A DNA stretch of 64,000 nucleotides from Acidobacteriota bacterium. Its GTDB lineage: Bacteria > Acidobacteriota > Blastocatellia > UBA7656. Of this stretch, positions 38,788-48,000 are shown piece by piece. The stretch's first letter is position 1. Each line of letters begins with the position of its first letter. The notes beneath the pieces are model-generated. The model saw nothing but the letters and a program-made list of their open reading frames with translations. It searched no databases and had not been told where the DNA came from. A program made the translations under genes and the position numbers. The stretch lies in assembly GCA_040754075.1 (NCBI GenBank), contig JBFMDH010000003.1, forward strand, positions 264,307 to 328,306, written 5' to 3'.

Positions 38788-39621
38788 CTACAATAACTCA
38801 ATCAAACGATTCGGGTAATTGGTCATAATGGCATCAACTCCTGAAGCCATCATTTTTCGCAAAACCATTTTGCGATTGGCTGTCCACACCGAAACCGCAA
38901 TGTGTTGTTCGTGCAAACTTTTGACCAATCGCCGTGTCGCCAGACTGTATTGCAAAGCTGCTTCGTCGGCTTTGATATGCCGAATCGTTTTAATAATCGA
39001 ACGCCGCGTGGGAAGTCTATGGACAAGTGTTGCAAAGGTTGCAGCGGTGCGAATCTCCGGCGCAAGCCGTTTGGCTTCAGCGATGATTTGATGGTCGAAT
39101 GAAAGCAAGGTGATAACCTTTTCCAATTTGTATGAGCGCACATCAGCGATGGTCGTTTCGAGTAAACGCTTTTTCGTTGCCGGTTCACCTTTGATTTCAA
39201 CATAGATTCTTGGCAATCGCGCGGGCGCTAAAAGGCTGAGGGCATCTGCAAGTTTAACAACTCCTTCATCGGAAAAATCTATTTGAAAATTTAAATCGTT
39301 TAAAGTCGTTTCAACGATTTTACGTTTGCGCGGACGCAAAGCGAGTTGCCGCGTGAACCCATAACCGGCATTTAATTCGCAAAGTTCGGCGGCGGTGAAA
39401 TTTGCAACCCGCCCGCGCCTGTTGGTCGTGCGGTTGATGGTGCGGTCATGCATGACCACCGGGATGCCATCGGCTGAAAGTTGTACATCGAGTTCAATGC
39501 CCTGAACGTCCATTGCGATTGCCAGGCGGAAAGCCGCAAGCGTGTTTTCGGGCGCAAACGCGGAAGCGCCACGGTGAGCGATGACCAGCGGTTGATGATT
39601 TTCGGAAACGATTTTGCGCAT
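38788..39621 (-). CDS. Glycerophosphodiester phosphodiesterase
   Basis: This enzyme hydrolyses deacylated phospholipids to glycerol-3-phosphate. The GDPD signature is near the start: LVIAHRGASAFAPENTLAAF (catalytic His-Arg and Glu), then GIELDVQLSADGIPVVMHD (metal-binding Glu/Asp and second His). The TIM-barrel C-terminal strands include YVEIKGEPATK and ISVWTANRK-like VSVWTANRK. At 277 aa with no signal peptide, it is cytoplasmic. Confidence 0.9.
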   Translation of the reverse strand: MRKIVSENHQPLVIAHRGASAFAPENTLAAFRLAIAMDVQGIELDVQLSADGIPVVMHDRTINRTTNRRGRVANFTAAELCELNAGYGFTRQLALRPRKRKIVETTLNDLNFQIDFSDEGVVKLADALSLLAPARLPRIYVEIKGEPATKKRLLETTIADVRSYKLEKVITLLSFDHQIIAEAKRLAPEIRTAATFATLVHRLPTRRSIIKTIRHIKADEAALQYSLATRRLVKSLHEQHIAVSVWTANRKMVLRKMMASGVDAIMTNYPNRLIELL

Positions 39622-39748
39622 GTTGAAAAGTTTTTTGCACTCCTGAATTCAAGCGAAATCATAAGGCGGTCGAAGTCAACCAGCAAAACGAAAAGCTTGG
39701 ATTACTGAGATAGAGAAAACTTTGCGGGAGTCATTGAAAAAAATCGTA

Positions 39749-40222
39749 TCAGGCGCTTGCTTGATGCAGGGCTTTTTCCGTCGGTTTTTCGGCTTTTTGA
39801 CAATCGGCGCAGATGCCGAAAATGCGATGGCTGTGACGCAACGGTTTGAATTTATAACGACGCACGATTGCATCCTGCAAGGCTTCAATTTGTTCATCAT
39901 AAAATTCAATCAGTTTGCCACATTGTGTACAGATGAGGTGGTCGTGGTGTTTATGCTTGTATTCGTGTTCATAAAGCATGCGCCCGTCGTGGAATTCCAA
40001 TTCACGCGCCAGTCCGCATTCGACAAAAAGTTTCAAGGTGCGATACACCGTAGTGAAGCCAACCGAGGGGTCTTGAATTTTGACGATATTATAGAGGTCT
40101 TCACTGGAAACATGCTTTTCGGTATCGAGAAAGACTTCCAGAATTAAATCGCGCTGCGCCGTGTGTTTTAATTTGGCGCGTTTCAGGTAATCGTGAAATA
40201 TCCTGGTTTCTTCCCTGTCCAT
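39749..40222 (-). CDS. fur: Fur-family metal-responsive repressor
   Basis: This protein of about 157 aa has the winged-helix DNA-binding part ([40 protein letters not shown]) and the metal-sensing dimer domain [20 protein letters not shown]. The two CxxC pairs (ICTQC, ICADC) are the structural zinc site of Fur/PerR. I use ATG 40222 (MDREETRIF); the frame runs on to 40303 with unrelated residues. A Fur-box palindrome upstream of the TonB receptor gene (43853-43873) is its likely local target. Confidence 0.9.
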   Translation of the reverse strand: MDREETRIFHDYLKRAKLKHTAQRDLILEVFLDTEKHVSSEDLYNIVKIQDPSVGFTTVYRTLKLFVECGLARELEFHDGRMLYEHEYKHKHHDHLICTQCGKLIEFYDEQIEALQDAIVRRYKFKPLRHSHRIFGICADCQKAEKPTEKALHQASA

Positions 40223-40355
40223 GTGCCTGTGGTTGATTATACACGCTAAATCCCGGCAAGCAAATTTTCGTTTGAGAGGCTTTGATATTTGCTTTTTCGG
40301 CAAGTCTTCAGGCTATAATTTCACTTTTCGTTCGCAAATTTTTTTAGAGGTGAAT

Positions 40356-40817
40356 ATGAAAAATAAAATTTTTAGTTGGTTAGCAATCGTTGCAATTGTC
40401 GTCGTTCCGGTTTTTGCTTTCAAAGCATCGGAAAAGCATTTCGGTGCGGCATTCAATAAAGATGCTAAAGTGGTCAAGCTCGCAGAGGTGACGGCAAACC
40501 CCGACAAATACAATGGCAAGACCGTCAAACTCAAAGGCAAAATCGCCGATGTCTGCCAGCGCGAAGGCTGCTGGCTGGTATTAACTGATGGTGAACGCAC
40601 GGTGCGTGTGAATATGAAAGACCATGCGTTCGTGGTGCCCAAAGACAGTGGCAATAAAGAAGCGACTGTCGAAGGAATCATCGAAAAGAAAGAAATCAGC
40701 GAAGAGATGGCGCGTCATTACGCAGAAGAATCCGCTGGCAAAGTTGACCCTTCGACCATCAAAGGACCACAAGTGGTTATCTCGGTGGTGGCAACCGGGG
40801 TTCGCATCAGTCAGTAA
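40356..40817 (+). CDS. Exported DUF4920-like protein
   Basis: After a signal peptide (IFSWLAIVAIVVVPVFAFKA) the protein of about 153 aa forms a small beta-barrel-like domain: KYNGKTVKLKGKIADVCQRE, GCWLVLTDGERTVRVNMKDH and TVEGIIEKKEI. This matches the DUF4920 type, which may bind metal through the CQREGCW cysteines; function is unproven. ATG 40356 is preceded by AGAGGTG. It is divergent from fur with a short shared promoter region, so iron control is possible. Confidence 0.72.
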   Translation: MKNKIFSWLAIVAIVVVPVFAFKASEKHFGAAFNKDAKVVKLAEVTANPDKYNGKTVKLKGKIADVCQREGCWLVLTDGERTVRVNMKDHAFVVPKDSGNKEATVEGIIEKKEISEEMARHYAEESAGKVDPSTIKGPQVVISVVATGVRISQ

Positions 40818-40879
40818 TTTTCAATTGCAAAACGGCGCGGTGAGCTATCATCGAATATCTGCCGCGCCGCTATACGAAG

Positions 40880-41128
40880 TTAGCTCTCTTCTAAAACCGT
40901 CTCGCCGGAAACCGCAGAATTTTTCGCAAAACCTTCCAGACATTGACGACATAAACAATCGTTAAATTGTTGGCGCATCTTTGCGCGCGTCGGCGTATCA
41001 AGTTTGACCTCCATACACCAACAGCCTGTAAGCCCTGCACCGCAAATAAAATTTTCGCCGCAGGACTGACAAGTCATCGGCTTGCGCAAACTTGGAATGA
41101 AGAAACTGGCTAATCGTCGCAATACCAT
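40880..41128 (-). CDS. Cysteine-rich CWC-family protein
   Basis: This 82-aa protein has CQSCGENFICGAGLTGCWCM followed by CLCRQCLEG, the pattern of the small cysteine-rich CWC family, which likely binds zinc. ATG 41077 (MTCQSC) is an alternative start that would trim 17 residues. Function is unknown. It sits in an iron-related neighbourhood between the DUF4920-like gene and the TonB receptor. Confidence 0.6.
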   Translation of the reverse strand: MVLRRLASFFIPSLRKPMTCQSCGENFICGAGLTGCWCMEVKLDTPTRAKMRQQFNDCLCRQCLEGFAKNSAVSGETVLEES

Positions 41129-41220
41129 TTGCTCTCTCTAAAAATCAACATTAATCAACCTGATTTTTATCAAGCCGGGATGGGAAGTGTCGAACCGTTT
41201 AGCATTTTTATCCGCATTTT

Positions 41221-41292
41221 TCATTTGTAAAAGGGGCAACCTTTGCACGCCTTACCTTTTTTAAATTTCTTACAACATTTCCTTTTTTTCAT
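41221..41292 (-). CDS. 23-aa Cys/Lys-rich micro-ORF
   Basis: An ATG at 41292 opens a 24-codon minus-strand frame encoding KRKCCKKFKKGKACKGCPFY plus flanking residues. It has four cysteines arranged CC...CxxC with many lysines. It lies in the 280-base gap between the CWC gene and the TonB receptor. GAGG precedes the start by about 13 bases. It could be a real tiny metal-binding peptide; composition is the only support. Confidence 0.35.
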   Translation of the reverse strand: MKKRKCCKKFKKGKACKGCPFYK

Positions 41293-41317
41293 ACTTCGTC
41301 TTTCAACCTCAAAATGA

Positions 41318-41360
41318 CAAAGGCGCGACGACAGAGGCGAGAAAGCCGCCGCGCCTTTGT
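41318..41360 (-). terminator. Hairpin downstream of the TonB receptor gene
   Basis: CAAAGGCGCG and CGCGCCTTTG arms close a 20-base loop. Only a short T-rich stretch follows on the minus strand, so termination may be incomplete. Confidence 0.6.
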
Positions 41361-41410
41361 TGTTAAATCAACCACACAAGGTTGAGGAGAAAATTTGCTG
41401 TCTCATCATC

Positions 41411-43816
41411 TTAAAAGCGAAACTTCAAACCGGCCTGAATTAGTCGCGGGCTGCTCGGCAAAATACCTCGCGAGCGATCAACGATGTAGAGTTTGTCGGC
41501 AAGATTTTTTGCCGTAACAAAAAAGGTTGTGCGCCACGATTCAACATTATAATTCGCCGTCGCATTTAAAACCGTGTAACCCGGAAGCAATCCGCGTTGC
41601 CCATCAGCCGTCGGATTAATGGTATTCAAATCATCACCGAATTGCCGGTTTACACGAACTGCTTCGATGAAGGTATTCAAGCCAACAGGCGATGAATAAC
41701 CAACAGTGAAATTCAACAGGTGTTCCGGCGCATACGGCAGACGGTTGTCGGTAATGAGAACATTGGTAAAGCCGGAAACATTACTGAAACGTCTGCCGGT
41801 AAATTTGGCTGTCGGCAGAAAGGTATAGGCTGAACTGAGAAAAATGTTGTGGCGGGATTTCAATATCGTCCCGGTGTCAAGGCGTGTCGAAAATTCAAAC
41901 CCTTGGTGCAAGGTTTCTCCGGCGTTTGTAAGCGCCGCACCAACCCCACCTGCCAGGCTTGCCGGAATGATTTGATTTTCATAATCCATTCTGAAAAACG
42001 TCGCTTCAAGGCGCACACCTTGATGGAGTAAACCGCGAACTCCAACTTCATAATTCCAACTGAGTTCAGGGTCGAGGTCTATGCTGCCGCCTGTGGTGTT
42101 ATTGATAATGTCTTCGGTGCGGGGCGGCGCAAATCCGCGATGCACACCCGCAAATAAGGTGACACTGGATTTCGGATTGTATGAGACGCCGATGCCCGGA
42201 ACCAATTGCGTCAAATCGGTTCTACCACTGATGCCTGCTCCACTGTTGGCAAGGCGATTCAGGCGTTGGTAATTGATGTGTTCAACGCGCACACCCGGCG
42301 TGATGGTGACATTGCCGAGGAAAAAACGATTTTGGATGAACCCTGAATACGCCTGATTTTTGCGCTGGTTGTTTTCGACCAACACGCCTGAACGAGCCGT
42401 CGGGGTATCGCCGTTTTGCTGTTGACGTTCCTGACGCTCAACGTGCAGCCGGAATCCAAAATCCGCGTCGTTGTTGATTCCAAACAGGCGGAAATTGGCG
42501 CGGAATTTCGGCTCCAATCCCCAGACATAATAATCGCGCAGTCGTCCTTCGTTGCCGCAGGTGGTGTTGAGGTTTTGCATGCCGCCGCATTTCGGGTCGG
42601 CTGCGTCATTGGGGCGTTGACCGGAATTGCTTGATTGTCGCCACCAGTCTCGATGGAAAACGGAAGTGTACAAATTGGTGGTCAGCGCCAATGCGTTATT
42701 GAAGATCAAGGAGTGGGTTGCCGAAGCGCCGAAGCGGTCACCGTAGAAGAAATCATTTTTAAAGGGATTTTGTCGCGGGCTTGCGAGATATTCGCTGAGA
42801 CGTAAACCTGAGTAAGTGACGTTGGAATCTTCGCCATAATAGTTGGCTTTGAGTGTCAGGGCTTGTCGAGAACCAATGCCAATGAGTGACTTGAAATTAA
42901 AATCATTCAAATCGGAATGGGTGTTTTCACGCGCTCCGTCTCCCTGTTTGCGTGTGTAATCAAACAGCAATCCAATCCCTTTCCAAGTTCCACCATATCC
43001 GAAATGTCCATTGAAATAATCGCGATTGCCACCAATCAGGGTGATTTGACCGGATGGTTTGGTGGGTGGGTTGGGCGTGACGTAGTTAATCACCCCGCCG
43101 ACCGTAACCGGTCCGTAGGCAATTTGTCCTGAACCTTTCAAAATTTCGATACTCTCGAAGCGGTCAATTGGCGGGTGATAGTAGGACGCATTATCGCCAT
43201 ACGGCGCATAAGTGAGTGGGATACCGTCTTCCAGGAGTAAAACTTTGGATGAACGGGTCGGATTCAAGCCGCGAATACCGATGTTTGGACGAAGCCCGAA
43301 GCCTTCTTCATCGCGCACTGTAATCCCTGAGACTTTGCGCAAGGCTTCGGAAAAAGTGAAAACGCGACTTTCTTCTAAAAGTTTTTGATCAAGGAGTTCA
43401 ATTGAACCCGGAGTGCGTTCGACAATTTCAGGAGTTTCAGCCAGGCGACCACTCTTAATCGCGATTTCTTCAGCAATCGCCGCAGGTTGAAGTTCAATCT
43501 TGAGATTATCCGGTTGTCCCGAAACCAAATGTACCGGACGGGTTAAGGCAGAAAATCCTTGCAAATTAACGCTCAAATCATAATCGCCTTCGATTAATTG
43601 GTCGAAAGCAAAGCTGCCGGTTTCATCGGTTTTCGTAATGCGCTCAAACCCGGTTGCCGGCTGACGCAAGCGTACCAGGCTACCTGAAACGACGGCACCG
43701 CTTTGATCTTGAACCTGACCTTTTAACGTAAGCCAACTATTTTGGGCAAAGCCGGAAAGAGACAAACTGGTAATTAACAAGAGAGTGATGGGAATGGAAA
43801 AAAGAGCTTTTTTCAT
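41411..43816 (-). CDS. TonB-dependent outer-membrane receptor, probably for iron chelates
   Basis: This 801-aa protein has a signal peptide (LFSIPITLLLITSLSLSGFA) and a carboxypeptidase-regulatory-like beta domain (LKGQVQDQSGAVVSGSLVRL). A plug domain follows (ERTPGSIELLDQKLLEESRV, GIRGLNPTRSSKVLLLEDGI), then a 22-strand barrel ending in an aromatic C-terminus (RLIQAGLKFRF). It resembles the FecA-type ferric-chelate receptors. The Fur-box palindrome 36 bases upstream and the nearby fur gene support iron-regulated uptake. The ligand is not predictable. Confidence 0.88.
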   Translation of the reverse strand: MKKALFSIPITLLLITSLSLSGFAQNSWLTLKGQVQDQSGAVVSGSLVRLRQPATGFERITKTDETGSFAFDQLIEGDYDLSVNLQGFSALTRPVHLVSGQPDNLKIELQPAAIAEEIAIKSGRLAETPEIVERTPGSIELLDQKLLEESRVFTFSEALRKVSGITVRDEEGFGLRPNIGIRGLNPTRSSKVLLLEDGIPLTYAPYGDNASYYHPPIDRFESIEILKGSGQIAYGPVTVGGVINYVTPNPPTKPSGQITLIGGNRDYFNGHFGYGGTWKGIGLLFDYTRKQGDGARENTHSDLNDFNFKSLIGIGSRQALTLKANYYGEDSNVTYSGLRLSEYLASPRQNPFKNDFFYGDRFGASATHSLIFNNALALTTNLYTSVFHRDWWRQSSNSGQRPNDAADPKCGGMQNLNTTCGNEGRLRDYYVWGLEPKFRANFRLFGINNDADFGFRLHVERQERQQQNGDTPTARSGVLVENNQRKNQAYSGFIQNRFFLGNVTITPGVRVEHINYQRLNRLANSGAGISGRTDLTQLVPGIGVSYNPKSSVTLFAGVHRGFAPPRTEDIINNTTGGSIDLDPELSWNYEVGVRGLLHQGVRLEATFFRMDYENQIIPASLAGGVGAALTNAGETLHQGFEFSTRLDTGTILKSRHNIFLSSAYTFLPTAKFTGRRFSNVSGFTNVLITDNRLPYAPEHLLNFTVGYSSPVGLNTFIEAVRVNRQFGDDLNTINPTADGQRGLLPGYTVLNATANYNVESWRTTFFVTAKNLADKLYIVDRSRGILPSSPRLIQAGLKFRF

Positions 43817-43852
43817 AGATACTCCGCTAAATTAATGTAAATTCTTGTATGA

Positions 43853-43873
43853 AATTGAAAACGATTTTCAATT
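43853..43873. promoter_or_regulatory. Candidate Fur box
   Basis: A perfect 9-3-9 palindrome: AATTGAAAA, CGA, TTTTCAATT. It lies about 40 bases upstream of the TonB receptor start, overlapping where its promoter should be, and resembles Fur-box half-sites (TGAAAATNATTTTCA type). Confidence 0.65.
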
Positions 43874-44047
43874 GCGAATTGCAGTATATGGCGACGGAGA
43901 ACGGGTGTCAATGATTTTATGCGCTCAGTGGAATTTATTTGAAGGAGGGGTCGTCCGGGAGATTTGAAACCAATATGAGAATCGATTCATCGGGGTCTTG
44001 GCAGAATTGCCCAGACTCAGCATAATTGCGCCGGACATCGATAAACT

Positions 44048-45055
44048 ATGCGAATGACGATTCTCGAATTTGCCCCGTGTGTGGACTGGATTTGTCACTT
44101 TCAACGTGATGCGGAAGAAGGTTACGCCGTTGGCGACGGAGAAAAATTCACCATTCACTCAGGCGCAAAGCTCAGACCTCGGGTTGCAAGTATTTACGCG
44201 GGCGGCAAAGCGACGAATGTTGCGCGGGTGATAGATCGTTTATTGAGCGATAAGGATGCAGTTGACATCGAATTGATGGTTTTTCGTCCTGATTCCCCCG
44301 AAGGTAACTATCTCCACGAACTACAGAGCCAGGCTCTCAAACGTGTTCGCTTGCGACCCGTTATCATTGCAGCTCAGGCGCGTTTGTGCATGGATTTATT
44401 TGATCCCACAACGCCGCCTGATAACCGTGTGGCATTTAATATCAGCCCGCGTGCCTGGTGGGGCGGTGCTTCGCTTGAACGTGCTTTGGATTTCGCTTCG
44501 CAAATTTCAACCGATTTATTGTTGCTTGCCGGTAATCCGCCGGTGCTTGAAACGACAGGGGAACTGGCAACGGACTTATACGCAAAGATAATTGAAAGCG
44601 TCCGACCACAGGTGAAAACGATTTCGCTTGATACTGAAAAACAATCGTTACTGACTTGTCTACAGGGGGCTGCAAAACCTGATGTCATAAAAATCAATGC
44701 GAAAGAGTATAGCTGGATTGATGAAAAGATGTGGGATGATTTTGACAAGACCTTGATGGTCACGCAGGAAACCGGCTGCTGGGTGCGGGAAAATAATCAA
44801 CCTGCGTTGCCGCTTGCGGGGGCAAAGGTTGACTGCCTGTATTCAACCGTTGGTGCAGGCGATGCAGTTCACGCAGGTTTTACGCTTGCGCGATGGGTGC
44901 GCGGGTTTGATACTTTGCGGGCGGCGCGTTTCGGACAAGCAGTTGCCGCTGCCGTAGTCAACTCTGTAAGTGGCACACGCGATATTGATATTCACCTCGT
45001 AGAAAAATTTTTTATCGAGTTGGAAAACCCAGTGAAAAGGAGTGACCTTGAATGA
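44048..45055 (+). CDS. PfkB-family sugar kinase (1-phosphofructokinase-like)
   Basis: This 335-aa ribokinase-fold protein has the N-terminal PfkB signature YAGGKATNVARVIDRL and the C-terminal STVGAGDAVHAGFTLARW with the catalytic Asp and anion hole. DVIKINAKEYSWI is the phosphate-binding strand. The closest pattern is the tagatose-6-phosphate/1-phosphofructokinase group. The stop overlaps the ppk2 start by four bases, which suggests coordinated phosphoryl metabolism. The true substrate is uncertain. Confidence 0.82.
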   Translation: MRMTILEFAPCVDWICHFQRDAEEGYAVGDGEKFTIHSGAKLRPRVASIYAGGKATNVARVIDRLLSDKDAVDIELMVFRPDSPEGNYLHELQSQALKRVRLRPVIIAAQARLCMDLFDPTTPPDNRVAFNISPRAWWGGASLERALDFASQISTDLLLLAGNPPVLETTGELATDLYAKIIESVRPQVKTISLDTEKQSLLTCLQGAAKPDVIKINAKEYSWIDEKMWDDFDKTLMVTQETGCWVRENNQPALPLAGAKVDCLYSTVGAGDAVHAGFTLARWVRGFDTLRAARFGQAVAAAVVNSVSGTRDIDIHLVEKFFIELENPVKRSDLE

Positions 45056-45906
45056 AATTATCAATAAAAGTAAAGCCGGGAAGTAAAGTGAAACTAAATA
45101 AAATTAACCCGGATGATACTTTTGGAATTACGGAAGCACGGGCTATTGAACGATTGGATAAAATAACCGATGAACTCGGAGAACTTCAGGAATTGCTTTA
45201 CGCAGCGGGGCAAAATGCTGTGTTGATTATTCTTCAAGGTATGGACAGCAGCGGCAAAGACGGCACCTTGAAAAAGGTGATGGATGATGTAAACCCGCTA
45301 GGTTGTCGCGTCGAATCATTCAAGGTGCCGACGAGCGAAGAACTCGCCCATGATTTTCTCTGGCGGGTTCATAAAGTCACACCGCCCAAAGGCATGATTA
45401 CGATTTTCAACCGCTCGCATTATGAGGATGTGCTGGTGGTTCGTGTTCATAAACTGGTTTCCAAGCGCAACTGGCGAGCGCGTTACCGTTACATTAATGA
45501 ATTTGAACGCTTGCTCGCCGATAACAATACCATTGTTTTGAAGTTCTTTCTGCACATCAGCAATGAAGAACAACAAAAACGTTTGGAAGCGCGTGAACTG
45601 GAAACCAAAAAAGCCTGGAAACTTTCAGCCGGTGATTGGCGCGAACGCCAGTTGTGGGATGATTATCAAAAAGCCTACGAAGACGCTTTGACCAAATGTT
45701 CAACCGAAAAAACTCCCTGGTACATCATTCCGGCAAATAAAAAATGGTTTCGCAACCTTGCGGTGGGCGAAGCCATTGTTCGCGCGCTCAGACCTTATCG
45801 CAAAAAATGGGAAAAATCGTTAAGCAAACTCGCGGAAACCAAACTTGCAGAACTCCAAACAATGCGAGCCAAAGACAAAGCGGCAACGAAGATACCTGAA
45901 GCATAA
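45052..45906 (+). CDS. ppk2: Polyphosphate kinase 2 family protein
   Basis: PPK2 enzymes phosphorylate nucleotides with polyphosphate. The Walker A is ILQGMDSSGKDGTLKKVMDD, the lid region is VPTSEELAHDFLWRVHKVTP, and the Walker B-like block is GMITIFNRSHYEDVLVVRVH. The 284-aa length fits class I or III single-domain PPK2. It is coupled to the PfkB gene by an ATGA overlap, so a polyphosphate-linked sugar kinase pathway is plausible. Confidence 0.9.
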   Translation: MKLSIKVKPGSKVKLNKINPDDTFGITEARAIERLDKITDELGELQELLYAAGQNAVLIILQGMDSSGKDGTLKKVMDDVNPLGCRVESFKVPTSEELAHDFLWRVHKVTPPKGMITIFNRSHYEDVLVVRVHKLVSKRNWRARYRYINEFERLLADNNTIVLKFFLHISNEEQQKRLEARELETKKAWKLSAGDWRERQLWDDYQKAYEDALTKCSTEKTPWYIIPANKKWFRNLAVGEAIVRALRPYRKKWEKSLSKLAETKLAELQTMRAKDKAATKIPEA

Positions 45907-45985
45907 ATTTTGCGATGAGACGCACCAGGCAAATCTTTAAATCTTTGTATGACCTGACAGGTACTCAATTGGGATGCAATGAAGT

Positions 45986-46906
45986 TTAATTTTGATTTAT
46001 CCGACGAAAGTTGTAGCGAATCAGGGCGCGAACATTTATTGCCTGATGGTTGCGGGTTGCCGGTTTGAATTTCAGTTGACGGATGGCACGAATTGCCGAT
46101 TCTTCCAAGCCAAACCCTGCCCAGCGAATTATTTGAATTTCACCGATTTCACCGCTGGCGCGAAAGACTACGCGCGCTTCAACCGTGGCATTGAGGTCTG
46201 CGCGGTCAGCCTCCTGGGTGAATTCAGGTTTCACCCGGTTCAAAAACTCCGGAGGCTTGAAATCGGCTTCTGTAGCCGGTTCGGTGGCAGGCAAATCTTC
46301 GGCAATCTCACTTTCCGATACCGCTGAGGTTTCCTGAACACGGCGAAAGGCAATCAACTTTTCAAGATAAATCCCAACCTGCTGGCTGAGTGTTTGCAGG
46401 GCGGCATTTTGCGCGTCGATTTTTTTTGCCGCCTTTTCCAAAATGAAATCGAATAATGTCAGCCCGCCGCTTCGCGCATCAATCACCATTATGCCAATAA
46501 AGGTTTCTTCATGGGTTTCACCGGCGCGTTCGCTGCGCGTCGCCGAATCGGTTTTACCGACGATAAAAAAATCGCAACCGATAGCCGCGCCCAAGTGTTT
46601 CGCAGTTTCAATATCAAGATTGATCGAGCCATCATAGCCGAAGGCTTTGAGCGCCGGTTTGCTTTGCGTTTCATCCAACAACTTGACCCGCTCATCGTGC
46701 TTGAGCGCATCACTCAAAGTGCTTTCAACCGCTTGCGTTGAAGCGCCAATGAAACCAACAACGGCGACACGAAACGGGTGACTGGATTGGGTTTCAGGGT
46801 TGAGGGGGGAAATTGAAGTCGCGGTCGCAAAATAATTCTGAAAGATTAGAAATGCTACGAGACAAAGCGAAAGAATAAAGATTTTCTTCATTGAATTAAT
46901 CATCAT
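45986..46906 (-). CDS. Exported protein with C-terminal TonB domain
   Basis: This 306-aa protein has a signal or anchor segment (FILSLCLVAFLIFQNYFATA), a middle domain similar to FlgO/CsgG-type stress lipoproteins (FRVAVVGFIGASTQAVESTL, CDFFIVGKTDSATRSER), and a TonB C-terminal fold (VEARVVFRASGEIGEIQIIR, ESAIRAIRQLKFKPAT). It may transduce energy or merely bind a receptor box. Three Met codons (46906, 46903, 46891) could each start it. Confidence 0.72.
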   Translation of the reverse strand: MMINSMKKIFILSLCLVAFLIFQNYFATATSISPLNPETQSSHPFRVAVVGFIGASTQAVESTLSDALKHDERVKLLDETQSKPALKAFGYDGSINLDIETAKHLGAAIGCDFFIVGKTDSATRSERAGETHEETFIGIMVIDARSGGLTLFDFILEKAAKKIDAQNAALQTLSQQVGIYLEKLIAFRRVQETSAVSESEIAEDLPATEPATEADFKPPEFLNRVKPEFTQEADRADLNATVEARVVFRASGEIGEIQIIRWAGFGLEESAIRAIRQLKFKPATRNHQAINVRALIRYNFRRINQN

Positions 46907-46930
46907 CCTTCAATAAGTTCACAAAGCATT

Positions 46931-47890
46931 CTAAACCATTTTGCGAATCGTTAAAGTGCGCGGGATGCCTTGCAGGTCGTTAATAACATTTACAAGTTGC
47001 CAATTTGAAAAATTTTTCAATAGCTGATTGATGGGTTCATATTGTGCGCAGCCGATTTCGCAAACCAGAAAGCCACCCGGTTTCAAGTAGCGGGGACTTT
47101 CTTCAAGCAAGCGCCGGTAAAACCTCAGTCCATTTTCATCGGCAAATAAGGCAGTGTGTGGCTCATAGTCGCGCACTTCGCGCTGGAGAGTCGGTAAATC
47201 TTTTAGCGGCACGTAAGGCGGATTTGAAGCAATCAAATCAAGAGAATTTTCCAGATTGCGACCGGCAAGCGGCGCAAATAAATCGCCTTCAAGAAATTCA
47301 ATGCGCGAGGCGACTTGATGATGCGCGGCATTTTCCCTTGCAATCTGAAGCGCGGCTTCGGAAATATCAATGGCAAACACCCGCGCATTTTTTAAGCAAT
47401 AGGCAAGCGTCACCGCAATGCAACCGGAGCCAGTACCGATGTCGGCAAATAACCATTCCTGGTTTAGAAGCGATGCGTGATGCGTGATGCGTGATGAACT
47501 TTCGTCTGATGGATGAGCTTTGGCGAGTTTGATAATTTGCTCAACTAAAAATTCGGTCTCCGGTCGCGGAATCAAAACATCGGGCGTGACTTTGAAATCC
47601 AAGCCATAAAATTCCTGATGCCCGGTGATGTATTGCAGTGGTTCGCCCGTAGCGCGGCGCTCGATTAATTTAAGGAATGCCTGATAATCACTTTCTTCTA
47701 ACGCTTCATTGGATTTGATAAGCAATTGCGTGCGGTCAATATTGAGAAGATGACAAAGCAATAAATTGGCGGTGAGACGTTCATCACCAACACCTGCATC
47801 GTGCAGAATTTGAGTGGCTTGTGAAACAGCTTGAGAAATTTTTCGATGATAGGCTGTGGATTGCGGATTTTTGCTCGCAGCATCTCGCAT
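46931..47890 (-). CDS. prmC: Peptide chain release factor glutamine methyltransferase
   Basis: PrmC methylates the GGQ glutamine of RF1/RF2. It shows the SAM motif WLFADIGTGSGCIAVTLAYC, the catalytic NPPYVPLKDLP, and the N-terminal helical domain ISQAVSQATQILHDAGVGDE. At 319 aa it is longer than usual because of two repeat-derived stretches. One is SSRITHHASL near residue 133, encoded by tandem GCGTGAT words. The other is an unusual N-terminus (RDAASKNPQSTAYHRK) within another repeat. prfA lies just upstream on the same strand. Confidence 0.9.
   Translation of the reverse strand: MRDAASKNPQSTAYHRKISQAVSQATQILHDAGVGDERLTANLLLCHLLNIDRTQLLIKSNEALEESDYQAFLKLIERRATGEPLQYITGHQEFYGLDFKVTPDVLIPRPETEFLVEQIIKLAKAHPSDESSSRITHHASLLNQEWLFADIGTGSGCIAVTLAYCLKNARVFAIDISEAALQIARENAAHHQVASRIEFLEGDLFAPLAGRNLENSLDLIASNPPYVPLKDLPTLQREVRDYEPHTALFADENGLRFYRRLLEESPRYLKPGGFLVCEIGCAQYEPINQLLKNFSNWQLVNVINDLQGIPRTLTIRKMV
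47466..47503. repeat. Short-tandem-repeat insertion inside prmC
   Basis: Three to four copies of the word GATGCGT (GATGCGTGATGCGTGATGCG) in frame with prmC, encoding the ITHHAS peptide. It falls between the N-terminal helical domain and the SAM-binding domain. Confidence 0.75.
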
Positions 47891-47999
47891 CGTTTTTCAG
47901 TCTGAGAAATTGGATTGCAGATTTAACGAAGTAAAGAATCATCCTCATTGATTAAATCATTTTTTCAATCCGCAATCCGCATTCTACAATCCGCAATTC
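47855..47999. repeat. Palindromic repeat spanning the prmC start and the prfA-prmC gap
   Basis: GTGGATTGCGGATTT (47858 region) and TTGGATTGCAGATTT pair with the inverted run TCAATCCGCAATCCGCATTC and CAATCCGCAATTCG ending at 47999. The prmC start codon lies inside it, so the N-terminal residues of PrmC may be repeat-derived. Confidence 0.65.
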
Positions 48000-48000
48000 G

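Noticed and set aside
41318-41360. Hairpin after the TonB gene as another short-word repeat
   Set aside because: It is a simple single inverted repeat without tandem words.
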